Shown in pieces: positions 7,377 through 17,182 of a DNA stretch of 62,926 bases. The stretch is from an uncultured Balneolaceae bacterium (lineage in GTDB: Bacteria; Bacteroidota; Rhodothermia; Balneolales; Balneolaceae), in the NCBI GenBank assembly GCA_913057825.1, contig CAJXOW010000013.1, positions 1-62,926 on the forward strand, read 5' to 3'. The notes beneath the pieces are model-generated. The model made no database searches. It saw nothing but the letters and a program-made list of their open reading frames with translations, and had not been told where the DNA came from. Each line of letters begins with the position of its first letter. The stretch's first letter is position 1. Made by a program: the position numbers and the translations under genes.

Positions 7377-9131
7377 ATGAAATATCCTTTATACATATTT
7401 ATAACCTCATTGCTGTTGCTGTCGGGCTGCGCCGAATCTCGTGAAGTCATGCAAAAGCAAAGCACGGCCCAAAAACAGGTTGCAGCCGGTGCTGATACCG
7501 TCGACCAATCCGATCTGCTGGAGGCCCGGAGCCAGTATTTCGAGGGAATCAAACAGTTTGAACTGGAAAACTATGAAGGGGCGTTGGACCATCTGATGGC
7601 AGCATATGTTAAAATGCCCGATCGAGCCGGGGTTAATTATGCCTTAGCCGACGCCTACCTGCAGCTGGAAGATCTCACTAATGCCGCCAAATACGGTAAA
7701 CAAGCCACCGAACTGGAGCCCGCTAACAAGTGGTATCATCTGAAACTATATGAAATCTACCGGAATGCGGGTCGGAACCAGGCAACTATCCAGGAACTGA
7801 AGCGTATCCTCAAATATCATCCGGATGATGTGGGTATTCTAAGCCGTCTGGCCGATACCTATGAGGATTACGGTGAACAGAAGAAAGCCATCGAAGTCTA
7901 CAATCGGATTCTCAAAGCCCACGGACCTGACGTACGCACGCATATGAAAAAATTCCGGGCATTCAGGAGGCTGAACATGTCGGACTCCACGCTCAAAGAA
8001 TTGCAACGTATTCGTGCCCTGGACCCCGGGAACCTGTCAACCTTGCATACGCTCGGGGAATTTTACCTGGATAATAACTACCCGCAAGAAGCCCAAAAAA
8101 CCCTGAAAGAAGCCCTGGATCAAAATCCGCGGAATCCGCAATCGCTCATAATGATGGCGGAAGCCTACATGCAAAAAAACCAATGGGACAGTGCCGGTAC
8201 GATGCTGCAAAACATTGTCACCGACACGCTTATCGCTCCCTATGGGAAAATGGAAATTGCCCGCTTCATGTTTGCCCAGTTCAAGCAGGATGCCAATAAT
8301 CCGCAGCTAAGAGAACAAACCGGACGGATCCTATCGTCGCTGACTCAATTCGAACCCGAATCTGAAATGGCCCATGCCCTGGCTGCCGATTTCTACCTGG
8401 AAACCCGGCAAACAGATAAAGCCCTTGAACATCTTAAAAGAAGTCTTGAACTCAATCCCAATAACACGGCCGTATGGCGAGAGCGCATCCGGCTGTTGTA
8501 TATACAGCGAAAACACGATCGTATTATAGAACTGGCATCCGAAGCGGATGAATACGCCCCGCAAGACCCGTTCATCACCTTTTTCATAGGCAGCTCACAT
8601 CTACTAAATCAAAATCATCGGGAAGCCATCAAGTGGCTCTCGGAATCCAGTACCCTGCCCGCGAAAAAATCGTTTAAATCCATTGTCTACGGTTCGCTGG
8701 GCGACGCCCATTCCTCGATCGACCAATGGGAGGAAGCCGACCAAGCCTATGAACGAGCACTCGAAATGGATTCTACGAATCATAACGCCATGAACAACTA
8801 CGCCTATTATTTGTCCAAGCGGGAAAAACGACTGGAGTATGCCAAAAAGCTGGCCTTGCAGGCCCTCGAGCTGCTGCCGGGGAACAGTTCCTACCTGGAT
8901 ACGGCCGGATGGGTCTATTACAAGCTGGAAGATTATGAAAAAGCGCGAGAATATATCGAAAAAGCGGCTCAGACGGATAACCCGGGCGTCGCGATCATGG
9001 AACACCTGGGAAATGTTTACGAGAAACTGAATCAACTCGAAAAAGCACGCACCTGGTGGAAAAAGGCTTACGAGGAGGATACAAGCAAAACCTATTTGAA
9101 AGATAAAATTGACAACATTTCAATTCCGTGA
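7377..9131 (+). CDS. TPR-repeat lipoprotein
   Basis: A 584-residue protein with a lipoprotein signal peptide: hydrophobic FITSLLLLSGC, with Cys18 as the lipidation site. The rest is tandem tetratricopeptide repeats, recognisable from recurrent A-x-x-x-Y/L and A-L-E-L-x-P spacing (for example ALEHLKRSLELNPN and AKKLALQALELLPG). Such proteins act as scaffolds at the outer membrane. It heads a tight operon with a DUF4292 lipoprotein and an EnvC-like protein; the next start overlaps its stop. This trio is conserved in the Bacteroidota group, suggesting an envelope or cell-division role. Confidence 0.9.
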   Translation: MKYPLYIFITSLLLLSGCAESREVMQKQSTAQKQVAAGADTVDQSDLLEARSQYFEGIKQFELENYEGALDHLMAAYVKMPDRAGVNYALADAYLQLEDLTNAAKYGKQATELEPANKWYHLKLYEIYRNAGRNQATIQELKRILKYHPDDVGILSRLADTYEDYGEQKKAIEVYNRILKAHGPDVRTHMKKFRAFRRLNMSDSTLKELQRIRALDPGNLSTLHTLGEFYLDNNYPQEAQKTLKEALDQNPRNPQSLIMMAEAYMQKNQWDSAGTMLQNIVTDTLIAPYGKMEIARFMFAQFKQDANNPQLREQTGRILSSLTQFEPESEMAHALAADFYLETRQTDKALEHLKRSLELNPNNTAVWRERIRLLYIQRKHDRIIELASEADEYAPQDPFITFFIGSSHLLNQNHREAIKWLSESSTLPAKKSFKSIVYGSLGDAHSSIDQWEEADQAYERALEMDSTNHNAMNNYAYYLSKREKRLEYAKKLALQALELLPGNSSYLDTAGWVYYKLEDYEKAREYIEKAAQTDNPGVAIMEHLGNVYEKLNQLEKARTWWKKAYEEDTSKTYLKDKIDNISIP

Positions 9132-9919
9132 CCCGTATCATGTCTCGTTCCCCTTTCCGGTCTTCATTGCTGCCGTTCCTGTTAGTAGTTTTTCTGGTCA
9201 TGGCGGTATCCTGTCGGTCTATAAAACCTATCGAAGATCAAACCCCCTCCGGCTACAAAACGGCCGATATAAGTGCCGAAGAGATCGGCTCCAGGCTTCT
9301 GCGATCGGATCGGCAATTGAACGGCATCCGGGGCAAGGGCAAGGCACTCATCAGCACCCCGGATCAAAGCGACCGCGTGACGCTGTACTTTGCCGGCAAT
9401 CGGGACTCCAGCCATATAACCATCCAAAACCGACTCGGAATGAAAGGCGGCGAGTTGCTAACCACCGGCGATTCGATCTTGATCTACAACAAGGTCGATA
9501 AAGAAGCCCATAAAATCTCATATGCCGATGCCCATCACACTCAACTCAACAGCCTGGCCTCGGCCAACCTGGTGGAAGTGCTGAATTATAAGATAAATAC
9601 AGACCGGATCGACCGTGTTTTAGCCAGCCCGGAATTCTATCTGCTTATTATGAATGATGATACCCGGATTCGTTTGGATCGCAATAATTATCATATCAAA
9701 GAAGTTCAACTATCTGAGGGCAGACAAAAACCCTACAATCAAATCCAGTACGAAAACTACGAGGAATTGGATGGGTTCCTGCTGCCCCGTAAATTAACGG
9801 TAACCAGCGCCGATCGTCGTTCCCGGGTGACGCTGCTTATCCGTTCACTCTCTGTCAATCCGCGGGATCTGACATTATCTGTGGATTTACCTGACAACAT
9901 AATGATTCAACGACCATGA
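9128..9919 (+). CDS. DUF4292 lipoprotein
   Basis: A 263-residue lipoprotein with lipobox AVSC after a hydrophobic signal stretch. The longest frame starts at GTG 9128, overlapping the upstream TPR stop; an ATG at 9140 (MSRSPFRSS) gives a cleaner signal peptide and may be the true start. The mature part is beta-rich (for example GKALISTPDQSDRVTLYF) and resembles the LolA/LolB-like fold proposed for DUF4292. Its stop overlaps the next ATG (ATGA at 9916-9919), which indicates translational coupling. A role in outer-membrane lipid or lipoprotein handling is plausible but unproven. Confidence 0.82.
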   Translation: MTRIMSRSPFRSSLLPFLLVVFLVMAVSCRSIKPIEDQTPSGYKTADISAEEIGSRLLRSDRQLNGIRGKGKALISTPDQSDRVTLYFAGNRDSSHITIQNRLGMKGGELLTTGDSILIYNKVDKEAHKISYADAHHTQLNSLASANLVEVLNYKINTDRIDRVLASPEFYLLIMNDDTRIRLDRNNYHIKEVQLSEGRQKPYNQIQYENYEELDGFLLPRKLTVTSADRRSRVTLLIRSLSVNPRDLTLSVDLPDNIMIQRP

Positions 9920-11235
9920 ACTGTCGCTTCCACCACATACCGGGATTGTCTGTATTGTTCTGGCTGGTAGCCGGACTGCTTCTTGTCAGCCCTGCAAACG
10001 TACAGGCCCAGGATTACGGCGATCTCCGCAAGGAGATTAACAATAAACAGAAGCAGACGCGATCTGAGATCGAGGACCTCAACCAGCAGATCAACAACTA
10101 CCAGCAACGAATTAACAAAACCGAAAAGAAATACGATCAGCTCTACCGGCAGACCCAGGATCTGCAAAAAGTAATTAAGCTGCAGAATAAAAAAATTGAA
10201 AAGCTCGAACAGGAGCAGCAGCATTTTGAAGACGAAATCGCCGTTACCGAAAATGCGTACCAGGATTATGAATATAAACACAAACTTCTGTTGAAAAATT
10301 ACAAGGAGTCGCTTTCATACCTTTACAAAAACGGTCGATCGTCGGAATTGGCCTTACTGATGACTTCCAGGTCGATCAACCAGATGCTTATTCGCTCTTT
10401 TTATCTTTCCCGTTTTGAAAGCCGACGCCAACAGCAAGCAAAGAAAATCGAAAAGGCCCAGAAAGAGCTGAAAAATCTCAAAGAGCAGCTGGTCGACTCA
10501 CGACAGAAAAAAACGGAGTTGCTCGAGGAGATCCGCCGCGAAAAACAAAATCATGCTCAAAAACAGCAAAAACTGGAACGAAACATCGCCATACTGAAGC
10601 AGAATCGGGAGAAAATAGAACAGAAACTGGAGGAAGTCCGCACCCAAAAACAACAATTGAGTCAGACACTGACGCGCTTGATTAATGAAGAGAAACGAAT
10701 CAGGAACGAACAACGTCGTCAGCGGGAAAGCAGCTCCGACCGAACCCGGACCACTGAAAACGAAGAATCCGTATCGACACGGTCGGCCAGCTACGTTTCG
10801 AATGAACGGCTGGAGAGAATTGAATCGTCGTTTGCCGAACTTAAAGGTGAAATACCGTGGCCTGTAGACAATGGAGTGATAACCGAAAGATTCGGTCGGC
10901 GAACCGATCCCGTGCTGGGTACTCAAACCATGAATCTCGGAATCGATATTTCGGTCGAGCCCAAATCCAAGGTTCGTGTAGTCCATGCCGGGGAAGTGTT
11001 TGCCGTGCGTCCCCTCCCGGGTTATGGCGATCTTGTATTTGTAAATCACGGTCGATTCAAAACGGTATACGGTAATTTGAGCAAAGTGAATGTGAGACGC
11101 AATACGTTTCTTCAACAGGGAGATGTCGTCGGACTTTCGGGCACCGAGAATTCACCCAAAGGTGAAACCGTATTTTTCATGATGCGGGAAAACAGCACCG
11201 ATTTGAACCCGGCGAATTGGTTATCCGAACGTTGA
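9916..11235 (+). CDS. EnvC-like murein hydrolase activator (degenerate LytM domain)
   Basis: A 439-residue periplasmic protein: signal peptide (about 1-32, ending VQAQ), a long coiled coil (about 35-275), a Ser/Arg/Thr-rich linker, then a C-terminal LytM/M23 domain (about 320-435). The zinc-binding positions of active M23 peptidases are lost: NHxGIDI reads MNLGIDI, the YxHLS position reads YGNLS, and HxE reads VFFMMR. This is the pattern of EnvC, whose LytM domain activates amidases rather than cutting peptidoglycan. It is expected to direct septal or envelope peptidoglycan cleavage. It is the last gene of the TPR-DUF4292-EnvC operon. Confidence 0.88.
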   Translation: MNCRFHHIPGLSVLFWLVAGLLLVSPANVQAQDYGDLRKEINNKQKQTRSEIEDLNQQINNYQQRINKTEKKYDQLYRQTQDLQKVIKLQNKKIEKLEQEQQHFEDEIAVTENAYQDYEYKHKLLLKNYKESLSYLYKNGRSSELALLMTSRSINQMLIRSFYLSRFESRRQQQAKKIEKAQKELKNLKEQLVDSRQKKTELLEEIRREKQNHAQKQQKLERNIAILKQNREKIEQKLEEVRTQKQQLSQTLTRLINEEKRIRNEQRRQRESSSDRTRTTENEESVSTRSASYVSNERLERIESSFAELKGEIPWPVDNGVITERFGRRTDPVLGTQTMNLGIDISVEPKSKVRVVHAGEVFAVRPLPGYGDLVFVNHGRFKTVYGNLSKVNVRRNTFLQQGDVVGLSGTENSPKGETVFFMMRENSTDLNPANWLSER

Positions 11236-11257
11236 CTTCCCGGATATAAAAATTAGA

Positions 11258-11420
11258 AGAGCTCTTTGAAAAATCGGTCGGCGGTTCCGAAGCATAATAA
11301 TTTTCTGGGTATCAAGCGGTTATAACTATAAACGGAATTATAATATTGAATCATTCATTGCCAACAAACGAAGAAAAGTATACGAGCAAGGAACCGCCGA
11401 CCGATTTTTCAAAGAGCTCT
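11258..11420. repeat. Core-conserved palindromic element F, copy A
   Basis: The arms 11258-11288 and 11390-11420 are perfect 31-bp reverse complements, starting AGAGCTCTTTGAAAAATCGG. Just inside the left arm is GAAGCATAATAATTTTCTGG. Just inside the right arm is CGAAGAAAAGTATACGAGCA. These inner motifs recur in copies B and C, but the arm sequences do not. It begins 23 bp after the EnvC stop. No flanking target duplication is evident. Confidence 0.85.
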
Positions 11421-11455
11421 ACAATTTCTCATTTAATGATTAACCTTTAGTATCA

Positions 11456-11866
11456 ATGGAAAACTGGGCACGCTTTTTTGCCTATGCCACCAGCATGCTG
11501 GTGCTGGGTTTGGCCATCATCGTATTTACTGAAAACCTCATCCCCTTTGTCACCGCTCCGAATTGGGTGGGATATGTATCACTGCTGGGCTACGGGCTGA
11601 TCTACCTGAACCTCAGCTACGGGATGAATCGGCGGTTCATCCGGAAAAAAATGAAGGGATATAATCTCTCCTACCTCCTGGGATTCCTGCTGTTTCTGCC
11701 GCCCGCATGCTGGGTCTACATCAAAGATGTGGGACTGCATGAAAAGCGCCTTCTATTTCTCGTCGTAATCCTTTTTGCAGTGCTTCTCGGCTCCTACTTC
11801 GGCATCCACTCGGGCATTAAAAAGCGCCGCGCAGATCTCGCCGCCCAATCCGGCACCGCCAAATAA
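11456..11866 (+). CDS. Small four-helix membrane protein of unknown function
   Basis: I do not recognise a family. The 136 residues contain four hydrophobic segments (about 8-28, 38-56, 72-90 and 99-118), short polar loops and a basic C-terminal tail (IKKRRADLAAQ), which suggests an inner-membrane protein with its C-terminus in the cytoplasm. A basic loop (NRRFIRKKMKG) lies between segments 2 and 3. It stands alone between element F copy A and the gamma-glutamyltransferase gene. Codon use resembles its neighbours, so it is probably real. Confidence 0.75.
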   Translation: MENWARFFAYATSMLVLGLAIIVFTENLIPFVTAPNWVGYVSLLGYGLIYLNLSYGMNRRFIRKKMKGYNLSYLLGFLLFLPPACWVYIKDVGLHEKRLLFLVVILFAVLLGSYFGIHSGIKKRRADLAAQSGTAK

Positions 11867-11957
11867 TCGAATAGTCCTTACGGGACTTTATATTTACCGA
11901 ATGATTCACTAATGTATTATTCTTGAATAATTAATCACGGGATCAACCAGTTCACCT

Positions 11958-13703
11958 ATGCTCTCAGCCCAGACTTCACTATCAACAGCGCTGCTCACCG
12001 CCCTGTTATTAACTATCAGCTTTTCCTCCACCATGGCCCAACCCGATCGCCTCACCGACAAAACCTTTACCTCCCGCTCTGAAGTTATCGCTCAAAACGG
12101 CATGGTGGCGACCAGCCAGCCGCTGGCTGCGCAGGTGGGATTGCAGATTCTCAAAAAAGGCGGGTCAGCGGTCGATGCCGCCATTGCTACCAATGCGGCC
12201 CTGGGCCTGATGGAGCCAACCGGCAGCGGAATCGGGGGCGACTTGTTTGCGATTGTATGGGATGCCTCTGAAAAGAAACTCTATGGAATCAACGCCAGCG
12301 GTCGTTCGCCCCGCAACCTGACTTATCAAAAAATGCAGGAAGAGCTCGAGGAACGCGACCGGGAAAAAATTCCTCCCTACGGCTTTCTCCCCATCACAGT
12401 ACCGGGAGCAGTGGACGGTTGGTTTGAATTACACGAACGTTTCGGCGAATTGCCGATGGACCAAATTCTTGCTCCCTCTATCAAATATGCACGAGAGGGA
12501 TTCCCGGTCAGTCCCCTGATTGCTTTCTACTGGCGCATCGGACTGCGTATTCACGGCGATCGCCCGGGAGCGTTCGGAGAAACCTTTTCGATCGACGGAG
12601 AAGGTCCGCAGAAAGGGGATATTTTTCAAAACCCGGACCTGGCCAATACCTATCAACTCCTGGCCCAAAAGGGGCGCAGCGCCTTTTATGAGGGGGAAAT
12701 CGCCGAGCAGATAGACAAGTTTATGCGTAAAAACGGGGGATACTTGCGCAAGGAAGATTTTGAAAAGCACCACTCAACCTGGGTCGATCCGGTATCGGTC
12801 AACTACCGGGGATACGAGGTTTATGAACTCCCGCCCAATGGACAGGGCATCGCCGCCCTGCAGATGCTGCAAATGCTCGAGGAATACGATCTCTCCTCGA
12901 TGGAACCCCGGAGTGTGGATGCGCTCCATCGGATGATCGAGGTCAAAAAGCAGGTCTTCGAGGACCGTGCCAAATTTTACGCCGACCCCGCTTTCAGCGA
13001 TATCCCCATTCAGAAATTGATTTCCAAATCCTATGCCCGAAAACGACTTGAGGAAATCGATACGTCAAGTGCAGCCCGGCGGGTTCGATCGGGAGCGGAC
13101 GTACTTGAAGATGGGGATACGGTGTATCTGACCACGGCCGATGATGAAGGGAATATGGTTTCGCTGATCCAGAGCAACTACCGGGGGATGGGGTCGGGCA
13201 TCGTGGTGCCGGGCCTGGGCTTCGGTTTCCAGGACCGCGGTGAACTTTTCTCGATGGATACGGCCCATGCCAACCGCTACGAAGCCGGCAAACGTCCTTT
13301 TCACACCATCATTCCGGCGTTTGTGATGAAAAACGATCGACCCTTTATGACGCTGGGCGTCATGGGAGGCGCCATGCAGCCACAGGGACATGTCCAGATT
13401 TTAACCAATATTATCGACTTCGGAATGAACTTGCAGGAGGCCGGCGACGCCGCTCGTTGGCGCCACTCGGGATCGACGTCCCCCACCGACGAACAGGATG
13501 CCTTTCTGCATAACGGGGGAACCGTAAACATGGAATCCGGCATCCCCTATCAAACCATCCGCGACCTTATGCTTATGGGTCACGATGTCCAATACAGCGT
13601 AGGCGGTTACGGCGGCTACCAGGCGATCCGGTACGATCCGGAGCGGGATATTTACATCGGAGCCTCCGAATCCCGCAAAGACGGACATGCCATTGGGTAT
13701 TAG
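11958..13703 (+). CDS. Gamma-glutamyltransferase family protein
   Basis: Secreted N-terminal-nucleophile hydrolase that cleaves gamma-glutamyl bonds, for example of glutathione. The 581-residue precursor has a signal peptide (about 1-27, ending TMAQ) and the large-subunit motifs GGSAVDAAIATNAALG and GSGIGGD. The self-cleavage and nucleophile Thr lies in GDTVYLTTAD (Thr388, by position). A substrate-loop Gly-Gly (VMGGAMQPQGH) is present. The form resembles the YwrD-like branch, so the true substrate may differ from glutathione. It is followed by a hairpin (13702-13731). Confidence 0.92.
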   Translation: MLSAQTSLSTALLTALLLTISFSSTMAQPDRLTDKTFTSRSEVIAQNGMVATSQPLAAQVGLQILKKGGSAVDAAIATNAALGLMEPTGSGIGGDLFAIVWDASEKKLYGINASGRSPRNLTYQKMQEELEERDREKIPPYGFLPITVPGAVDGWFELHERFGELPMDQILAPSIKYAREGFPVSPLIAFYWRIGLRIHGDRPGAFGETFSIDGEGPQKGDIFQNPDLANTYQLLAQKGRSAFYEGEIAEQIDKFMRKNGGYLRKEDFEKHHSTWVDPVSVNYRGYEVYELPPNGQGIAALQMLQMLEEYDLSSMEPRSVDALHRMIEVKKQVFEDRAKFYADPAFSDIPIQKLISKSYARKRLEEIDTSSAARRVRSGADVLEDGDTVYLTTADDEGNMVSLIQSNYRGMGSGIVVPGLGFGFQDRGELFSMDTAHANRYEAGKRPFHTIIPAFVMKNDRPFMTLGVMGGAMQPQGHVQILTNIIDFGMNLQEAGDAARWRHSGSTSPTDEQDAFLHNGGTVNMESGIPYQTIRDLMLMGHDVQYSVGGYGGYQAIRYDPERDIYIGASESRKDGHAIGY

Positions 13704-13731
13704 ATACGACTTCTGGATACAACTCGTATCT
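13702..13731 (+). terminator. Hairpin after the gamma-glutamyltransferase gene
   Basis: AGATACGA (13702-13709) and TCGTATCT (13724-13731) form an 8-bp stem with a 14-base loop, overlapping the TAG stop codon. There is no T run after it, so it is a weak terminator candidate or a stabilising 3' hairpin. Confidence 0.4.
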
Positions 13732-13780
13732 AGCTGGAAGCTGAAAGCTCGAAGAGCTCTTTGAAAGACCGGGCGGCGGT
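13732..13780. repeat. Composite fragment: H-type heptads joined to half of an F arm
   Basis: The heptads AGCTGGA, AGCTGAA, AGCTCGA (13732-13752) run directly into AGAGCTCTTTGAAAGACCGG and GCGGCGGT. That is nearly the same as the left arm of element F copy A at 11258. No matching right arm or F core is visible downstream, so this looks like a truncated copy. It links the two intergenic repeat families physically. Confidence 0.7.
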
Positions 13781-13871
13781 GTTTATTTTTTTACAATTGA
13801 AACATAAACCCTATCATAAATTTCAGGAGATAATTAATACGTTTATTGATTCAACAGTATACAGGGCTTTT

Positions 13872-16800
13872 ATGACACGAACATTATTTATTGGCTGGGT
13901 TGCAACTATTCTTTTCTGTATCAACCTGAATGCAGCGGCGCAGAACCCGGGGGATGCAAATGATCGTGACTATTTCCCCGGTCAGTTATATGTTAAATTC
14001 ACCGGGTCTTCACAGGTTGACGCTTCTCCCCTTCAGCAACTAAAGAGCAACCGGCAAACCCGGCCCATCCTGGATCATGCCGATATTCAGCATATCGATC
14101 CGATTCTCTCCAGTCGCATGCGGCAGTCCATCCGAAAGTATCAATTGCAACATCCAAGCTCCTCTTTGAATCACCGAATTCGATCACTGGATCGCATTTA
14201 CCGGGTTCATTACAGCGGAGACGTATCTCCCGAACTGCTGGCGGCCAAACTGAAACGACGTCCCGATATCGAATATGCCGTTCCACGGTATTATCGCTAT
14301 CTCCAGGAAACACCAAACGATCCCCTGAAAGGCAAACACCTTCAGTTCCACCGCTTTTACCAGGCATGGGATGAAACCACCGGCAGCAAAGAGGTGATCA
14401 TCGGCATCATCGACAGCGGGGTGGATTATACTCACGAAGACTTACTGAATGAAATATGGATCAACCAGGATGAGATCCCCCAAAATTGGAGAGATTCCCT
14501 GGATACCGATAACAGCGGAACCGTCACTCCCCGCGAAATTCAGGATTTCATCATCGACCGGGATGAAGATTTAAATGGGGATGGCACCCTCGACCTGCAA
14601 GATGCACTTGCCTCCTCATCACCTTTAACCACCGGTGCCGACACCGACGGCAATGGTCATGACGATGATCTTTTTGGATGGGACTTCTGGCAAAGCGGTC
14701 TGCCGAATCCCGATCGGGAACAGGACAACGATCCCATCGGTGATTTTTCCGATCACGGCACGCATGTGGGCGGACTGGCGGGAGCCTCGACCGATAACAA
14801 TACGGGTATCTCCGGCACCGGATACAACGCCCGCATTATGGCTGTAAAAGCAGGCGGTATCAAGGATATCCCCGAAACCAATCCCGACGAAACCAAGATT
14901 ATCGCCTATGGGTATGAGGCGATGCTTTATGCCGCAACAAACGGGGCGGATATCATCAACACCAGCTGGGGTGGAAGTGCCTTCTCAGATTTTGAAAGGG
15001 ATATTATCGAGACAGTCACCGATATGGGGGTATTGATTATCTCGGCCTCCGGAAACAGCGGCAACGATGAGGTCATCTACCCCGCTTCTTTCGAGCAAAC
15101 CCTGGCCGTCGGATCGATCGAACCCGATGAACAGGTGGCGAACTATTCCAATTATGGGTACAACCTGGATGTATTCGCTACCGGAACCCGGATCGTCGGA
15201 CCCATTCGCAATTTGCCAAGCAGGGATACTACCTATGCTCAGCTAACCGGAACGTCGATGTCCTCCCCGATCGTGTCCGGCTTGGCGGCCCTGATCAAAA
15301 GTAAATATCCCGACTGGTCCGGTCACCGCATACGGCAGCAAATCCGGGTCACTTCCCGGCGTATCGATCTGACCGAAAATAACGATCGCAGGTATCAGCT
15401 GGGACACGGGTATATCGACGCGGAGCGAGCTTTGACTGCACTCCTGCCCGGACTTGATATCGTTTCCAGTGACTTTGTGAACAACGAAGGACAAAAACTA
15501 AACATCAATGAACCCGGAAAGCTCCGTTTTCAAATCGCCAACTATGGCGAAACCATTTCTGATCTGAACCTTACCCTGATCTCCAATCAGGGGAATATCT
15601 CCATTTTCGACCGACAGAAACAGGGTCTGACGGTCGCTCATAACGACACCGTCGAATTTGCGTTTGAATTGCAGATCGATGAAGACTACAACCTCGAGCG
15701 ACAACCGGGCTTTATTCTGACGATGGATGGATACCAGGGAGAATATTCCGATTTTCATCATTTCTTATACAAAGATCTGTTGTATGATTTAGTTGCCGCT
15801 AATAACGTCTATACCTCCTTTGCCTCGAACGCAACGGTGGGATTCACCAATGCCCTGCAAGGAACCGGCGGAGTCGGATTCCAGCCCCGCCGCAAAGAAT
15901 CGGGCGAGTTTGTCAACGGTCCCAACTTGCTGTTCGAAGGCGGACTTGTCACCGCATTCGATCGAACTGTCAAAGATGCCGTTAGATCGGTCGACGGCGA
16001 ACTTTCCCAGGATTTCAAACCCTTAAGCACGTTCCGCACCACCCAGCCCGGTGTCCTTTCCGACCTCGACGGTGTCACCCAGTTTGCCGTTCGAAGCGAT
16101 ACGGCCGACGCCTCCGCTGCTCAATTCACGCTGCATACCTACGCATTCGACAAACCCGCCATCAGCAATGTGGTCTACCTGAAATACCAGCTCACCAACC
16201 AATCATTCGACAATCGACAGTTGCGGGATGTGTATGTCGGACTCTTCAACGATTGGGACCTGGGATCTATAGTAAATAATACGACGGGATATATTGAACA
16301 GGATAGTTTATTATACGCCTATGACGAAGCAGAAGACGTGCCCTATTACGTCGGAGTTGCTCCGATGAACAATATTTCCGGCATCCTGGCCATCGACAAT
16401 GCCGCCCAACCCGGTCCCGAACCGACAGAGTTTGGTATCTACGACGGCTTCACCGATACGGAAAAATATGTAGCCCTTACTTCCCAGACTGAAAAAACCG
16501 AGGTCGGCGGCACCGACATTTCCACCATGGTAGCGAGCGGCCCCTACCATATAGGCCCGCGGGCCACGGTCGATATCGGATTTATCTATGCCTACGGAAA
16601 ATCCCTCGATGAACTGCGTTCACAAATCCGGGCAGCGCGCAGCCGCAATCTTTTCAAAACATCCTCAACCGGGCTCCATCTGCAGACCGAAGATCGGCCC
16701 GAACAAACGAAGATATACGATAACTACCCGAATCCCTTTAACAATACCACCAACATTCGAGTAGACCTGGCCGACCAACAACGCATATCGGCCGATATTT

Positions 16801-16964
16801 ACAACATACTCGGACAAAAAGTCCAAACCCTCACCAACCGCACCTACCCCGCCGGCATCCACACCCTGCGCTTCAACGCCGCAAACCTGAGCAGCGGCCT
16901 CTATCTCGTTGACATTCGAACTCAAGATACCCGTCGCACGCTGAAAGTGTTATTAGTACAGTAG
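13872..16964 (+). CDS. Secreted subtilisin-family (S8) protease with type IX sorting domain
   Basis: Counted from ATG 13872 the protein has about 1030 residues; a longer TTG start at 13761 lies in repeat sequence and would bury the signal peptide (MTRTLFIGW to AAAQ). The catalytic triad is Asp181 (GIIDSGVDYTHEDL), His295 (SDHGTHVGG) and Ser462 (LTGTSMSSP). Between Asp and His is an EF-hand/dockerin-like calcium insertion (LDTDNSGTVTPREI, DEDLNGDGTLDLQD, DTDGNGHDDD). Further beta domains follow. The C-terminus has NYPNPFN followed by SSGLYLVDI and a basic end, the signal for type IX secretion and surface attachment. The TAG stop touches repeat H3. Confidence 0.93.
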   Translation: MTRTLFIGWVATILFCINLNAAAQNPGDANDRDYFPGQLYVKFTGSSQVDASPLQQLKSNRQTRPILDHADIQHIDPILSSRMRQSIRKYQLQHPSSSLNHRIRSLDRIYRVHYSGDVSPELLAAKLKRRPDIEYAVPRYYRYLQETPNDPLKGKHLQFHRFYQAWDETTGSKEVIIGIIDSGVDYTHEDLLNEIWINQDEIPQNWRDSLDTDNSGTVTPREIQDFIIDRDEDLNGDGTLDLQDALASSSPLTTGADTDGNGHDDDLFGWDFWQSGLPNPDREQDNDPIGDFSDHGTHVGGLAGASTDNNTGISGTGYNARIMAVKAGGIKDIPETNPDETKIIAYGYEAMLYAATNGADIINTSWGGSAFSDFERDIIETVTDMGVLIISASGNSGNDEVIYPASFEQTLAVGSIEPDEQVANYSNYGYNLDVFATGTRIVGPIRNLPSRDTTYAQLTGTSMSSPIVSGLAALIKSKYPDWSGHRIRQQIRVTSRRIDLTENNDRRYQLGHGYIDAERALTALLPGLDIVSSDFVNNEGQKLNINEPGKLRFQIANYGETISDLNLTLISNQGNISIFDRQKQGLTVAHNDTVEFAFELQIDEDYNLERQPGFILTMDGYQGEYSDFHHFLYKDLLYDLVAANNVYTSFASNATVGFTNALQGTGGVGFQPRRKESGEFVNGPNLLFEGGLVTAFDRTVKDAVRSVDGELSQDFKPLSTFRTTQPGVLSDLDGVTQFAVRSDTADASAAQFTLHTYAFDKPAISNVVYLKYQLTNQSFDNRQLRDVYVGLFNDWDLGSIVNNTTGYIEQDSLLYAYDEAEDVPYYVGVAPMNNISGILAIDNAAQPGPEPTEFGIYDGFTDTEKYVALTSQTEKTEVGGTDISTMVASGPYHIGPRATVDIGFIYAYGKSLDELRSQIRAARSRNLFKTSSTGLHLQTEDRPEQTKIYDNYPNPFNNTTNIRVDLADQQRISADIYNILGQKVQTLTNRTYPAGIHTLRFNAANLSSGLYLVDIRTQDTRRTLKVLLVQ

Positions 16965-17182
16965 CTCCAAGCTCCAGGCTCCAGGCTCCACGGGAATACA
17001 AGCTGGTAATGATGTTTGTGTCTCCATATACCTTAATAACTGCAGGTATAACCGGGAACTGCAGAATCGATACGAGATAGAAAACAGCATTAATCTTATT
17101 CAAACTGTAAGTTCAATACTCGTACACCCAACACGAATACCTGCTCATATTCCCGTGGAGCCTGGAGCTTGGAGCTTGGAGC
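16964..17182. repeat. Heptad-armed inverted repeat H3
   Basis: The left arm 16964-16998 and right arm 17148-17182 match at 34 of 35 positions. Units are GCTCCAA / GCTCCAG, ending CACGGGAATA at the inner border. A spacer of about 149 bp lies between them. The first base of the arm is the last base of the protease stop codon. The theme is shared with H1 at 4728, including a nearly identical hairpin immediately outside the right arm. Confidence 0.88.

Noticed and set aside
13761..13871. Longer protease start at TTG 13761
   Set aside because: The extra 37 residues come from repeat sequence and lie before a clean signal peptide beginning at ATG 13872.
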